Shown here piece by piece: positions 48,808 through 59,294 of a stretch of 64,000 nt of DNA (positions are counted from its first letter, which is position 1; each line of letters begins with the position of its first letter). Location: positions 186,001 through 250,000 of the forward strand of contig JAHLJZ010000029.1 in NCBI GenBank assembly GCA_025602915.1. Direction: 5' to 3'. The notes beneath the pieces are model-generated. The model searched no databases. It worked only from the letters and a program-made list of their open reading frames with translations, and had not been told where the DNA came from. This stretch comes from Paraphysoderma sedebokerense. Its lineage: Eukaryota > Blastocladiomycota > Physodermatomycetes > Physodermatales > Physodermataceae. Position numbers and translations under genes: made by a program.

Positions 48808-49127
48808 CAAAGCAAGGTATATCTCTTTTATGTGTGGTTTTGAGGAAAGGTGTCCGTTGGTGGATCAATTTGGAGGCCACACGTCGGCCTGCAATTGCAC
48901 CGAAATACGAATGACTCACAAAAGGTGTGGTAACATGAAAATGTTGTAAATCATATACTTCTGATTCAAAGCAGGATAATCACTTCACCCATATGTCAGC
49001 AGGTAATTCGCCGTTAGTTTTAACTAGTTATTTATTTATTGTAACATCTATTATATAATATCAATACTTTACAACAGAGGTGTTGGCGTGTCATCTGTCG
49101 ACAAGTGATTACTATTTACCTATTAAA
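48808..49127. other. Intergenic region upstream of ASCC3
   Basis: This short A+T-rich region holds the ASCC3 promoter and the 3' end of the HD phosphohydrolase gene. A further 5' exon of ASCC3 cannot be excluded. Confidence 0.4.
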
Positions 49128-50254
49128 TCAAACTAAGCTTGTCTTCAGCACGTTAACCTCCCACTCCAAATTTTTCCGGGCCTTCTTTTCCCAACCCAAG
49201 CCGCAGTCTTCACTATCTTTCCTAAGTATGTCCAGAAAGTAAATTTTTTCGCGGGCCAAGAAATTGACAAGGACTTTTGATCGACCGGATTGAAATTGAG
49301 CGTTTGGAACATGTATGTATTCGGAACGAATCTGCCGGGCATATTTTGCATATGCTTGGTCGTTGCAAAGTAAAAGGTTAGAGTTCGACCAATCCATTGA
49401 AGCCAGATAATGCTAATCAATTTGAGCACATGATGTCAAGGCAATATGCAACAAATTTCTTTAAGCAACTTAAATAGGTATGAATGCAGAAAGCCAGAAT
49501 TTGCGAGGGATATAGAGATCAAACCTATTTACCTTCCCGGTTCCAGCACAGCACTTCCATATCTAAATCCAAAAACAGTTTTAAGTCTTCTCTTTCTTCC
49601 GACTTCAGCTTCTGTCCGGTAACTGTAGCCTCGGGGATAGAATGTGTCGTAGTAGCAAGAATGAATGTTTGCGCCAAATCGGTGACATGTCGTTTCTAGT
49701 GCAAATTATAGCAAGAATTGTGAAGGAATATTTGAGATGTCAATCGAAAACAGCCATGGAGGGATTCAAGCGACACAAACCAGCTTGACCTCCATCGCAA
49801 ATTCATGAAACAATTGAGCTGATTGACTCTCATTATCAGGCTTTTGAGGATCATAGATGACACTTGTAAAGAGAAAAAGACAAGACGAAATTTCGAATAA
49901 AAAGGCAAACCGTTGGGTCGGAGTGAGTGCAAATATTCGATTCATCGACATCCGTTGAAAGGCGAACTGTAATCATAAGGTGGACTGAAGAACATACTCA
50001 TGGAATAAAATGGCCCATAGAATCACCTCTTCGTTACATACTTTTATCTTTCCCGAGGTTGTCAAAGAGCGATACAGATTCAATAGGTGTGTAATATGAG
50101 ATTGATTGTGATAGTATCTTTGCGCTTCAGAATAACGGTCGCATATGATTTCCAGCCATTTCGAAGGGAGTTGGAAATGTTGGAGAGCTGTAGATGACAA
50201 ATATTGGGGAATATAGTCGTAGAGATTTACAGAAGAATTAGCAGGTGTCGTCAT
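49128..50254 (-). CDS. HD-domain metal-dependent phosphohydrolase (COG4339-type)
   Basis: This is a small HD-superfamily hydrolase of the group often mis-annotated as an NMDA receptor subunit; the substrate is unknown. Exons 50254-49998, 49862-49781, 49695-49533 and 49354-49128 give 242 aa in phase. Metal ligands are visible as YHNQSHITHLL (first His), FHDVIYDPQKPDNESQSA (the HD pair), a later THSIPEA, and FLDLDMEVL (distal Asp). The C-terminal signature YAKYARQIRSEYIHVPNAQF is typical. The HD dipeptide is encoded across intron 1, because the Asp codon is split GA|T. Exon 4 needs a long (178 nt) intron 3. Confidence 0.85.
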
Positions 50255-50767
50255 TTTGGCCGACTGCCTGTGGTTCTGCACTCAGGGGCCTTGATGCGGG
50301 AATGAAGGAACCCTGGTCAATGAAGCCAAGAGATTCGCCACTTATTTCGACCCATACTCCGAGAAATTCAAAACTCAATCCTCACAATATATATAGATAA
50401 TTTCAAAACATATAATACAAAGCTGCAAATCTAATATTCCTAGCCCTGTTACTCGTAAAAAAGGTAATCATTCATCCACTTATGACCCTCACTGTCGAAA
50501 TCAACCCGCCAAAAAGTCTAACATGGTGCCACCAGAAAATTTACAACAAATACTTAATGAACAAAACTGTCTGACGAATTAAACTGAAACCATAGAAATT
50601 GCTTATGAGCGGTCCTCAAGGTAATTTAAACATTCTCTGCACAACGAATCCCCTGCAAAATCCAGAAATGACGGCATAGACTAAGTCACTCAAAGTGTGA
50701 GCTATGGTCACTCACCATGATGCAAAAAGTCACTTGATCCCATCTTAACCCAATGATGTGTTTCAAC
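50255..50767. other. Intergenic region
   Basis: This A+T-rich spacer lies between the HD phosphohydrolase start and the homeobox gene stop, both on the minus strand. No ORF or RNA gene was recognised. Confidence 0.5.
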
Positions 50768-52128
50768 TCAATTCATTCCGGCTTCTAAACCCCTTGCATA
50801 TCCTGCATTCATGTTGACTATGGATCCATTGCCATCCGGCATATTATTACTTGTGTTCTGTGCGGCAACTGATGCCGCAATCTGTTTCTGAACTTGATGC
50901 TGAGTTTGAATACCTGCCTTCGGCAGTAATCGTCGACGAGCATTAATAAACCAATGGTTTATTTGTTGTATACTGAGATGTTACGAGTGGAGACAATAAA
51001 TCGTATCAATCGAGAATGAGACGATCAAGGGGTCCACAAACAGAATGGAGCACGATTAGACAGAATGAGGTTGTGCAAGGGCGATCGAAAGACATAAAAG
51101 CGACAGCCGTTAGTGCAAAGAATTACGAATCGGACGAAACGACCTCTCCTATCAAAGCCGAGACCCAGGGAAAAACGGAGTCGGAGAGGAGAGTGTTCAT
51201 CACGCTTGATCGTAATGCAACCGAAAACGCTTGAAACGATACGCTCACAACCCTTTCCACCAGCGAACTTGGCCAAAGGTTTATGCCCGTACATGCATGG
51301 AAAAGTTTGTAACATACCTCAACCCGGTTATTTCGGCCAACATACTCTTTTCCTGGTCAGACGGGTACGGATCGTTGGCATGGCTGATCAACCATTCCTT
51401 CAATAACTTGGCAGCATTAGGCGGATGGTTAGATCGTTTGGTTCTCTTACTTATCTTTCCTTTCTGAGAGGATTTAGAAGAACCATTGACGTTGTTCTGT
51501 CCTGACGACGAAAATGAAGAATTTGAAGAGCATGATGGCTCTAGAGACTGAGTAGCATTTATAAGAGCTTGCTCGGATGATGACAGCGAATTTGTGTCTT
51601 GAAACTGAGATGGTTCTGTAAAGAGAAAAAATTATTCAAGAATTTAATTAATGTATGCCTTCCAAGCATTTGCACTGTATCCATGGATAATGTTTGGGGC
51701 TCAAAACCAATCAAAATGAACAGACCCATCGAATGAATACCTTGTTGCGGCTGCATACTTGACGGCAGATGACTGGACACCGCCATAGCAAAATCATTAT
51801 CTGCATCAGCTAGCATCTTTTCCATCATCTTGTCCATATTTTCTTGTTGTTTCGTAATCTCCAAGATGTGGGTGACTAGAATAGTAATTGCAGCCTTCAC
51901 CACCAAATCAACTTGAGCGTCAACATCGTTTGTATCAGAATCGGATTTTCGCATGTTGCTGTGATAATTTTTGAAGGAATTTTCAAAGAGGGAATGCAAA
52001 TTATAGACTATAGTGTGGAGTTCTTCGGCATCGGTTGTGACTTCGACCTTGTGACGACATAGCACCAGTTGAGTGACGAGAGGGAAGAGAGTGTGACCTT
52101 CTATCCTGGACTTGATAACTTGGTTCAT
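50768..52128 (-). CDS. TALE homeodomain transcription factor with MEINOX-like region
   Basis: This is a DNA-binding regulator. Exons 52128-51741, 51615-51318 and 50972-50768 give 296 aa in phase. The homeodomain (about residues 187-250) has the three-residue TALE loop with PYP (HANDPYPSDQEK) and recognition helix INHWFINARRR (WFxN, Ile at position 50, as in MEIS/PBC). The N-terminal 100 residues (VIKSRIEGHTLFPLVTQLVL, then CRHKVEV, and VDLVVKAAITILVTHILEIT) resemble the KNOX/MEIS bipartite MEINOX domain. A Ser/Asn-rich linker separates them. The start at 52128 is the first ATG of the ORF, but an upstream exon is likely because the open frame continues a few codons further. Intron 2 is 345 nt, long for this window. 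Confidence 0.85.
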
Positions 52129-52783
52129 GATTCCGCATACAAGGACAGAATATGTAGTTTCTCAATATATTTGGTGATATTTGTGGATGCTGAATCGCTG
52201 ATGAGGCAGAGTGAAAAGAGTCCGCTTTGGGCAACTCGTCACGTTCTTTCTGTATTGTTCCCCTGTGAAATTTTTTTTGAAAGTGAGCACAATATCTTCT
52301 AGAATGCAAAATCTGGAAATGTATCAACGGATTACATATAATGAATCTTGGATTATCTTGAATGGTCGGAAACATGAAGGGGATATGCATACGGCTTAAC
52401 GAATAATTAAAAGGAAGGCTAATTTGTATTTCAATGTTCGGCGTAAAGAATCACCGCATTACACTTCCCATAGTTTAACACAAAAAGGAGACACCGTCAA
52501 CGGTATACATCACTTTGATATAACAATAAATACTATACTAAAGCTATTAAATTGAGAAGAAACTGAGAATTATACAACAATATTCATTAGGAACTAATGA
52601 TAAATGTTCTTCCTACGTAAAATCAGAAACAGGAATTTTGCGCTAATTTCCAGCGATGCTACTTGATTTATGACGAAGGTGAATAGACGACATCCTTATA
52701 TTCGAAGTCAGTATAAATAATAAAATGTTGAATGAAATAGTAATTAAGAGGATTCCCAGTAAGATCCAAACCTGTTTCAGCAG
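52129..52783. other. Intergenic or 5' region of the homeobox gene
   Basis: Two overlapping minus-strand frames at 52130-52390 (rich in Asp, Glu, Lys and Ser) may hold a non-conserved N-terminal exon of the homeobox gene. I could not find splice sites that join in phase. The rest is A+T-rich without features. Confidence 0.35.
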
Positions 52784-53877
52784 CTATCTGACGTATTTCT
52801 TACGCCAAGTCATGTTCATAGTGTATCTTTTCACTTTTAAACTTAATTTTGCAAATTTCTCTTTGAGTCTGAGCTTTTTATTCTTGCGTACTAAAAAGTC
52901 TTCAGAGGCTGCGCCTTTTGCCTTCGATTCGACCTGATTGTCTTCATCTTCGAGAGCAGGAAACAAGTTAGGACATAACATCAACGCAAGATTTCTGGGG
53001 ACCATGTCATTTTTTTCAGAATGTTCGGCTATTCTGTTCGCCATCCACTTTTAGTCGTCCACTTGAGTCTTGAAGCGATTGAAAATCGATTTGTTTCGCG
53101 TTGAGCTCGCTGGTATCTCCCATAGCGCGATTGATCCAGATGTGCTTTAATAAGGGATAAAGTTTTGTCGGAATGACTGGGGATTGCAGTCGGGCGAGGA
53201 AGAGTTTGAAGGCATCGGCGACACTGTATACATTGACCTCGTTTGTAAATTCGACTGTATCGGCAGTTCCATGATTGCGAATCAAGGCGTCTACTTCGTT
53301 TTTCATACCGGATATCCTAAAGATACCCTGCGCTTCTAATCCCTTCTCCAATATCACATCCGCACACATCTTTAAAATTTAGGGACGATATAGTTATTAA
53401 ATCTTACACCGTTTTTAGCTATAGTCTCAGCGTAAATCGATCATGGGGCTCTTATCGCGCTAAGTTCGATCCATCATTAAGAAATGTCAATCACAATAAT
53501 TCCTACGATCTATATAAATGTTGACAAAAAATTAAAAATCAACGCAATAGCATACATACCGTCAATTGAGGGAGTCGGTGTTCGCTTCCCTGATTTCTTC
53601 GTCCAAAGTTCTTTAAGAACGGGAGGAACTTGGTGTCACCTCTGGAACGCACAGATTGTGCTACCACTGCGATTTCTTCTTCTGCCTTCTTCATGACGCT
53701 TCTCAAAGATACTGTTGTTAAATCTTCGACGTCCTTCCATTCAGAAACTGTTTGTTCGCTGTCTGCTGGCTTGACGGTGGGATTGGGAGCATCGCCAGAC
53801 GTGGGGATTGCTGCCGACGTCTCTTGACGGCGTGTAAATTGCAGACGATAAAACTTTTGTGCGTTTGCGTAAAGCAT
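52784..53877 (-). CDS. RhoGAP-domain protein, apparent frameshift
   Basis: This is a GTPase-activating protein for Rho-family GTPases. Exon 1 (53877-53560) starts MLYANAQKFYRLQFTRRQ and has a helical, charged N-terminus. After a 190-nt intron, exon 2 begins at 53369 with the RhoGAP core: GLEAQGIFRISGM (the arginine finger), then VADAFKLFLARLQSPVIPTK. The frame then shifts at a run of four T (plus strand, 53049-53052). The next segment, KWMANRIAEHSEKNDMVPRN followed by LALMLCPNLF, completes the fold in another frame. One extra base in that run would explain it; no GT-AG intron fits. It is either a sequence error or a disabled gene. The C-terminus after 52830 (KKYVR) may be spliced further. Confidence 0.78.
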
Positions 53878-53942
53878 TTAGATAACTTTTAATAATAATT
53901 TTCGGGAATAATCTGAGTTTCGGGGGATGATTTAGTTCTGAG

Positions 53943-54514
53943 ATGAGCGGGGTGAGTGAAGATCCGCTTGATGGACATCATTCGTCACGCGACTCTCCAG
54001 ATGCCGTCTCTTTCCAACTGGGCTTATGGATACTGCGAAATCTTGACTCATATATAATGAATAATGAAGGTATTTACACTGAATATATACATTCTTTCGA
54101 CTCTTCATCAGATATAATCAAAAAACCCTCACGAATATCGAGTCTTTCAATTCACAAGAGACTTTGTTGACCTGATTTTTTTTAACAGAAATTGTTGAGT
54201 CAAATGCAAAAATTGAATCAAAAGGGCAACAAAATCAACGGTACCTCTTTATGTTTTCTGTGTTGACCTGAATTAAAGATTTTACGTTTGACGTGGGTAT
54301 ACCGTTGATATCAGGCCGATGTCTCTCTTAGTTTATAATGTTAAGATAATTTGCAAAAGTTACCAGTAATCAAATGATTTTACCTTCTTTTAATTTAGAA
54401 CTCGGCCGTCACTCTATGTCACCGAGTAAACCTTTTACGAACTATATGATGCAGACAAATGGTGTCAATGCAGGGTCTGCGCTGAATGCATACTAATTGT
54501 TGGCTACCTGTGCC
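53943..54514 (+). CDS. Possible small spliced gene, unrecognised
   Basis: A short ORF starts 66 bp from the divergent RhoGAP gene (MSGVSEDPLDGHHSSRDSPD...LGLWILRNLDSYIMNNE) and ends at a GTATTT donor. Two candidate downstream exons, 54188-54239 and about 54400-54495, read well in a different frame (GRHSMSPSKPFTNYMMQTNG), but the phases do not all agree. It may be a small gene whose splicing I have not solved, or it may be chance. No domain was recognised. Confidence 0.25.
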
Positions 54515-54729
54515 GTGTCAAACGTCAGTGCCAAAGTTCCATCCCGCTTGTCAAGAGAAAAACGAACCCTTGGATGGTGGCCGAACCAGTGGATACCTTT
54601 TTAGAAATAGTAGCCAGTACGATTGTGACCGCAATTGTCAATTGAGTAACCGCTACTTTTGCGCTTGAGCCGTTCGAATCGCGTCGTCAAGGGAAGGTTG
54701 CATTTCTGGCGGAGACTTCAGATCGAGTA

Positions 54730-56595
54730 TCATCGTGACCGCAATATCTTTCTTGACTTGAGGGAAAAAGACTTATCCACCATATACTGGAAACCTTTTC
54801 GATGATAGACTTTATGGGCTCCAGCAAGCTTGGTAGTGACTAGTCTTCCATTAATTCGTTCTTTTTTATGTAATAAGGCAGAAAGCCGAAGACTAGACAT
54901 TGACCGTTCCTTGGCTTGATGAACGACGTAATCCATTAGACGGCTACCGAACCGTTGGCCTTGATATTGAGGATCGACTACGATTTTATCCAAATAATCT
55001 CGTTTTGTGTTGTCATACAATACGACGGCACCACCGACAACCTGTTTCTCCTGATAAACGAGACAGTTAATTTCTTTTACCTCTTTTTCGAAACAGAATT
55101 CAATATCATGGAGCTTGAACGGCTTGAAGGTTTCGTTGGAAATCTTCTGTAAGGAGAGGAGCTGTTCAAGATGTTTCATTGGGAGTAGGGTTTTCTGATA
55201 CAATAAGACTTCCGCATCTGCGGTATGTCGGAGCAACAATTTGGTAGCCTAGCCAGAGAAGTAACATTGTAATTCATTAGAATAGAATAGGAGAGCAGAA
55301 ACTCTGGTGGCTTGAATCTCTTACCTTCGCGTATGACGTCAAGTCATTGTTCAAGCGCTGCAACACATCCTCCAATTCTTCTGGAGCCTCTGACACAGTG
55401 CCGGCACTATTTGTATGTTAGAATTCACCAAACGCAAAGACGAAGCTAATATCGGTCTTACCCAACGGCCTCTATTAAACCCTGGATTGTTTGATACTTT
55501 AGCAGCCTACCGAATACTCTTTGGTAAAAAGCGCCATCATCTGAGTTTTGGGCATTCATGACGACTTGAAGATGTTGAATCTGTAAACCATTTCCCAGGT
55601 CAATGACTTTCTTCGAAGATTTGCGGTTATTGTACCCTGTGGTAGAAGGAGCGAAACAGAAAGAGGTTACTGCAACATCGTCATTTAACTCGTCGAGTTT
55701 CATAGAAGAAATCGAACTTATGTGAACGCAATTCTTCCTCAACATATTCTTGACTGTTCTGTAGATGTTATTGATCAAATTCAAGATCCTATTCTTCGTG
55801 GCCTTGTTCAGAGGTGCACGGGCTCGAGGCGACTTTGACTCTGGTATTGACGAAACGTCGAGACATTGAATGTCGGATTCGGAAACTCCGAATTTCGTTG
55901 GTTTACAGACATCGCTTTTACGTTTTGGGGTTCTGCTTCTGACGATAATTTCAACCGCATCCGCAATCAATCGTCTTCTTCTGATTGTCGGGACCGTTTC
56001 ACCGGAAGACGCCTGCTCGCTAACTGCCCCTTCCGCAGTAGCCTTGTATTTGCCAACCATGCGACGGATGACCGAAACCATGGAAGAGATCTAATGCACA
56101 GTTGAAGTCAGTAAAAGGTATGAATTATTGTTAGCGTGTTGTAGATGCAGAGCGCGTACCGCATTGTGTTGATACAATCTCAGATAGGTCGCCACAAAAG
56201 AATTTTAAAGAATATCCGCCCAATAAATTCAAAGCAGCATGAGGAAATATAACTTTGAACATGAAATGCAACTACGTAGAATAAATCAACGATAATGATG
56301 CGCAAATGATTCTCAAAAGATTATAAATAAACACCCAAGTGAAGGAGAGGGCACTTACTTTTATTGACTCGATGACGGGCTGATACTCTTCGAACTTACC
56401 ATTCACAATGTCAGCAATTGTCAGTTCTGAGATCTGTTGCCGCATTTTACCTGAGAAAGAAGAAATAAATTTGACTTTTGCGAGGTTGGGTTGCCTCTCC
56501 CAAGCGGTTAGTTTCCTGCCAAGCGCCGAAGCCAAGGAAGGAGGGATGTTTGGCTTTCTGGGTTCGCTGGTGGGCGAGGGTTTGGGCAAAATCAT
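54730..56595 (-). CDS. GNAT-family acetyltransferase with long N-terminal region
   Basis: Exons 56595-56359, 56090-55462, 55406-55325 and 55248-54730 give 488 aa in phase. The GNAT fold is in the C-terminal third: QEKQVVGGAVVLYDN, then DKIVVDPQYQGQRFGSRLMD (the acetyl-CoA loop) and YHRKGFQYMV. In the Q/RxxGxG/A motif the second Gly is Arg (QGQRFG). The N-terminal 300 residues are basic and Ser-rich with helical parts (TIRRRRLIADAVEIIVRSR), a possible nuclear-localisation region. The substrate is unknown. Whether the N-terminal exon belongs to the same gene rests only on phase and a good GTAAGT donor across a 267-nt intron. Confidence 0.72.
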
Positions 56596-57649
56596 TTTTT
56601 TCAAAATTCTTTTGGATGAAGGGGAGGAACAAGAGAGGGGAGGGAGAGGATTTTATATTGTGGATCGGAGAGGGAATCTGGGATCGACCAACTACCAAGT
56701 TCGGATGCCACGTATAAGAAAGGACAAAGCGTCAATGCAAAGTGCGGGGAAGATCATTATTATCGACATTCAATAGTGAATGTGTACCATGTTTGGACTG
56801 TAAATAAATCATGTCGTTATTATTGCGGATGCTGAAGGATGCCGAAAAGGACTGGGTGTTGCGGAAATATCAAGACGGTATCTGAATGTATTTATATTTT
56901 TTTATCGTCGCATAACATTGATTTACATAATTACACTTGCAAGACTCAATTACCAAATGGAGGCATTGGACAAAGCGCACACCCAAAGCACGAACAAACC
57001 ACATCTTGCATGGTGGATCGATTCTGATAGCCATCAGTTACTCAGTATAACACTCAGATATTGTCGCCTCCCACTGACTATACAGAACTCATCATTGCGG
57101 ACGATGAATGATAATCTTTTTGTCTCGCATCGATCGACAGTACATGATCAGCATTACAAGTATTTTGTCTTTTGTCGATGATGCTTGTTTTATTTCGGAT
57201 TCAATCAATGCTTTCTGTGGGTATTTTATTCTTACACCTTCTGAAGATTATGAGACTGAGAACAGAATTCAATCGATCAAATATCGAATGGTTTCTATCT
57301 TCTGCCCTATGATTTTTCTAGTCGATTTCCTCTTCTATCTTTGCCTATTGGTAGACTTGCATGACCTTCCAAATTCTCCAATGTTGCACCTAACTTCTCA
57401 ATCATTTCCATCTTTGTCTTACTACGAATCAATTCAGGGTACGTACAGCTATCGGCCAACAGGTTACTCACAAGCATGCAACCGTCTCACATAAACGCAG
57501 CATGAGAATTCGACGACACGATTGTCAGGGTTTCAGTTTTGCCGCAAGTTGCTAGAAAATTGGAACTTTCGACTTGCAACGATTATTCATAGTCTGTTCA
57601 GCATGATTGAATCATTGCTGATATCACAAAGACAAGTCCGTCTTGCGAG

Positions 57650-57937
57650 TTGACACCCTCCAATATCAATACTATCTTGCGACAATCATTGAAACTCTCA
57701 GATTCTGGCCGTTTTATTTTCATTGGAGTGATTGAAGCTCTTCAAACATGGCGGTATTTGGTTCGCTATCCTCACGCATACAGTGAGGATGATATGCAGC
57801 TGTTAAAGCCGAGAGAATTTATAACGAATACAAGGATTGACGGTGGAGGATGGAATCGATATCAACTATTCACGAAAGTGGTTGACGAACATAATATTGG
57901 GTCTCACCACTTTGTAAAAACTCTGACATTGATCTAG
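57650..57937 (+). CDS. Unrecognised coding segment, 95 codons
   Basis: An open segment ends in a stop at 57937 and has protein-like composition (GRFIFIGVIEALQTWRYLVR, then NTRIDGGGWNRYQLFTKVV). It lacks a good start codon, so it is probably a last exon. Upstream exons may lie at 56810-57300. Family unknown. Confidence 0.33.
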   Translation: MTPSNINTILRQSLKLSDSGRFIFIGVIEALQTWRYLVRYPHAYSEDDMQLLKPREFITNTRIDGGGWNRYQLFTKVVDEHNIGSHHFVKTLTLI

Positions 57938-59100
57938 TTTCCCAACCTAAGACCTTGTCACATTTATGAGCTCGTCTGACTTTTCTTGCTTCTCATCATC
58001 TTCCCTATAGGTGTACACGTCAACTCATACAATACATTCCCTGCCTGGTAGGTTTCCTCACGGTATCATCAGCCATGCTACTCTTCATTATATTCCATAA
58101 TTATACCGGGTACCCACTGCACAGCTTGTTCCTGTCAACTCGTCTTTCGCTCGGGACAATGCGTGATACTTCGACTGAGCGAAACTGGTTTTACCCCGCG
58201 CATCACTACGCGCCATAGCGCATCCTGATAACTGATCCTTTACGGCAAAAAACAAGGCGTCAAGCGTAAAAAAGTCATTAAGATCTGAGGTCTTAAAAGT
58301 GACCTGAACTGGCTGGTAAATATGAAGGTAGAATGTCACGGAGTGATGAAGTCTGCAAAATTTTGATCCGGTGTGGTGTTATCCAACAGCTCCTGTCACG
58401 GTACCTTCAATTACGTTTGCGTGAACCCACAAGCATGAATGTTAACAAGCAGTGCCAGCACCTTGAAGACGGGAATTTTAGAGCAGAAAACGCAGAGATT
58501 AGTGATAGTGAGAGTATTCCAGATTCTAGAGGTACTGGACTATACTGACGGTCGGATTGATAGACTGACTAGAAACATTAAATGAGAGAAACCGAGGACG
58601 TTGAAGATAGAGGTGGGTGATTGTACTTGATTCGTTCTTTAATTACGGCTTTGCTTTCTGTGTCTAGCTATTGTTCGTTATATGTGAAGTATTTTCGCAG
58701 CACTGAGGACGACGAGCAGCACGACTCGAGCTTGTAGTTCTCCGGAGCCGTTCGTTAGAACAATATTAATAAAATACTCTCATATGCGTTTTTGATTATA
58801 TGGTTGAAGTGTTGCATACATATGAAGACAGTCTATCAGCACTAACGTTTATATAGCCCTCATTGCGACAATCCAAATTCTCATTCTATTTGATTCATCA
58901 TTGATCATTCGTACTGTCGCCCCATCGGTAGTTATCCCTGTTGGCAATTTTCTATTGGGCGAAATCATGGAAATGAATATCACGTGTCTTGCGAGCAGGA
59001 AATCTCCCGAGGAACAATTGAGAGACTTGCAATTCATCCCCACCACAATCATCCACTCCTTCAGATATTATATTTATATCTTCCACCGACAAAGACCTTT

Positions 59101-59285
59101 AAAGACCAAAGACATCACCTCCCACATTCCAAAACTGTTCGGTTTCCCTAATATTAATTTGAGAAATATTCAGAATCTTACCCTTCTCAAGATCGGAGCC
59201 TCCCAAAGACCAAAGACATCACCTCCTATTCCAAACATATTCTATTTTCCGCAGACTTATTTATCTGAAAAATATTCAGAATCCT
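59101..59285 (+). repeat. Direct repeat, two units about 107 bp apart
   Basis: The block AAAGACCAAAGACATCACCTCC...GAAATATTCAGAATC occurs at about 59101-59174 and again at about 59208-59285, with small differences. It borders the kinase-fragment array. Confidence 0.75.
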
Positions 59286-59294
59286 AGCTTCTGT

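Larger units (their letters stand above)
56596..59290. other. Poorly resolved region with scattered possible exons
   Basis: The plus strand has protein-like segments at 56810-56882 (MSLLLRMLKDAEKDWVLRKY), 56948-57046 and 57650-57937, each with plausible splice sites, but they do not assemble into a family I know. Between 57950 and 59090 the ORFs are short on both strands. 59101-59285 is a direct repeat listed separately. Confidence 0.4.

Noticed and set aside
52001-52390. 129-codon minus-strand ORF upstream of the homeobox gene
   Set aside because: Its second half is an out-of-frame shadow of the homeobox exon. The first half may be part of a 5' exon but could not be joined in phase.
54640-54700. 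CCGTTCGAATCGCG, like a tRNA T-arm
   Set aside because: No cloverleaf can be built from the flanking bases.
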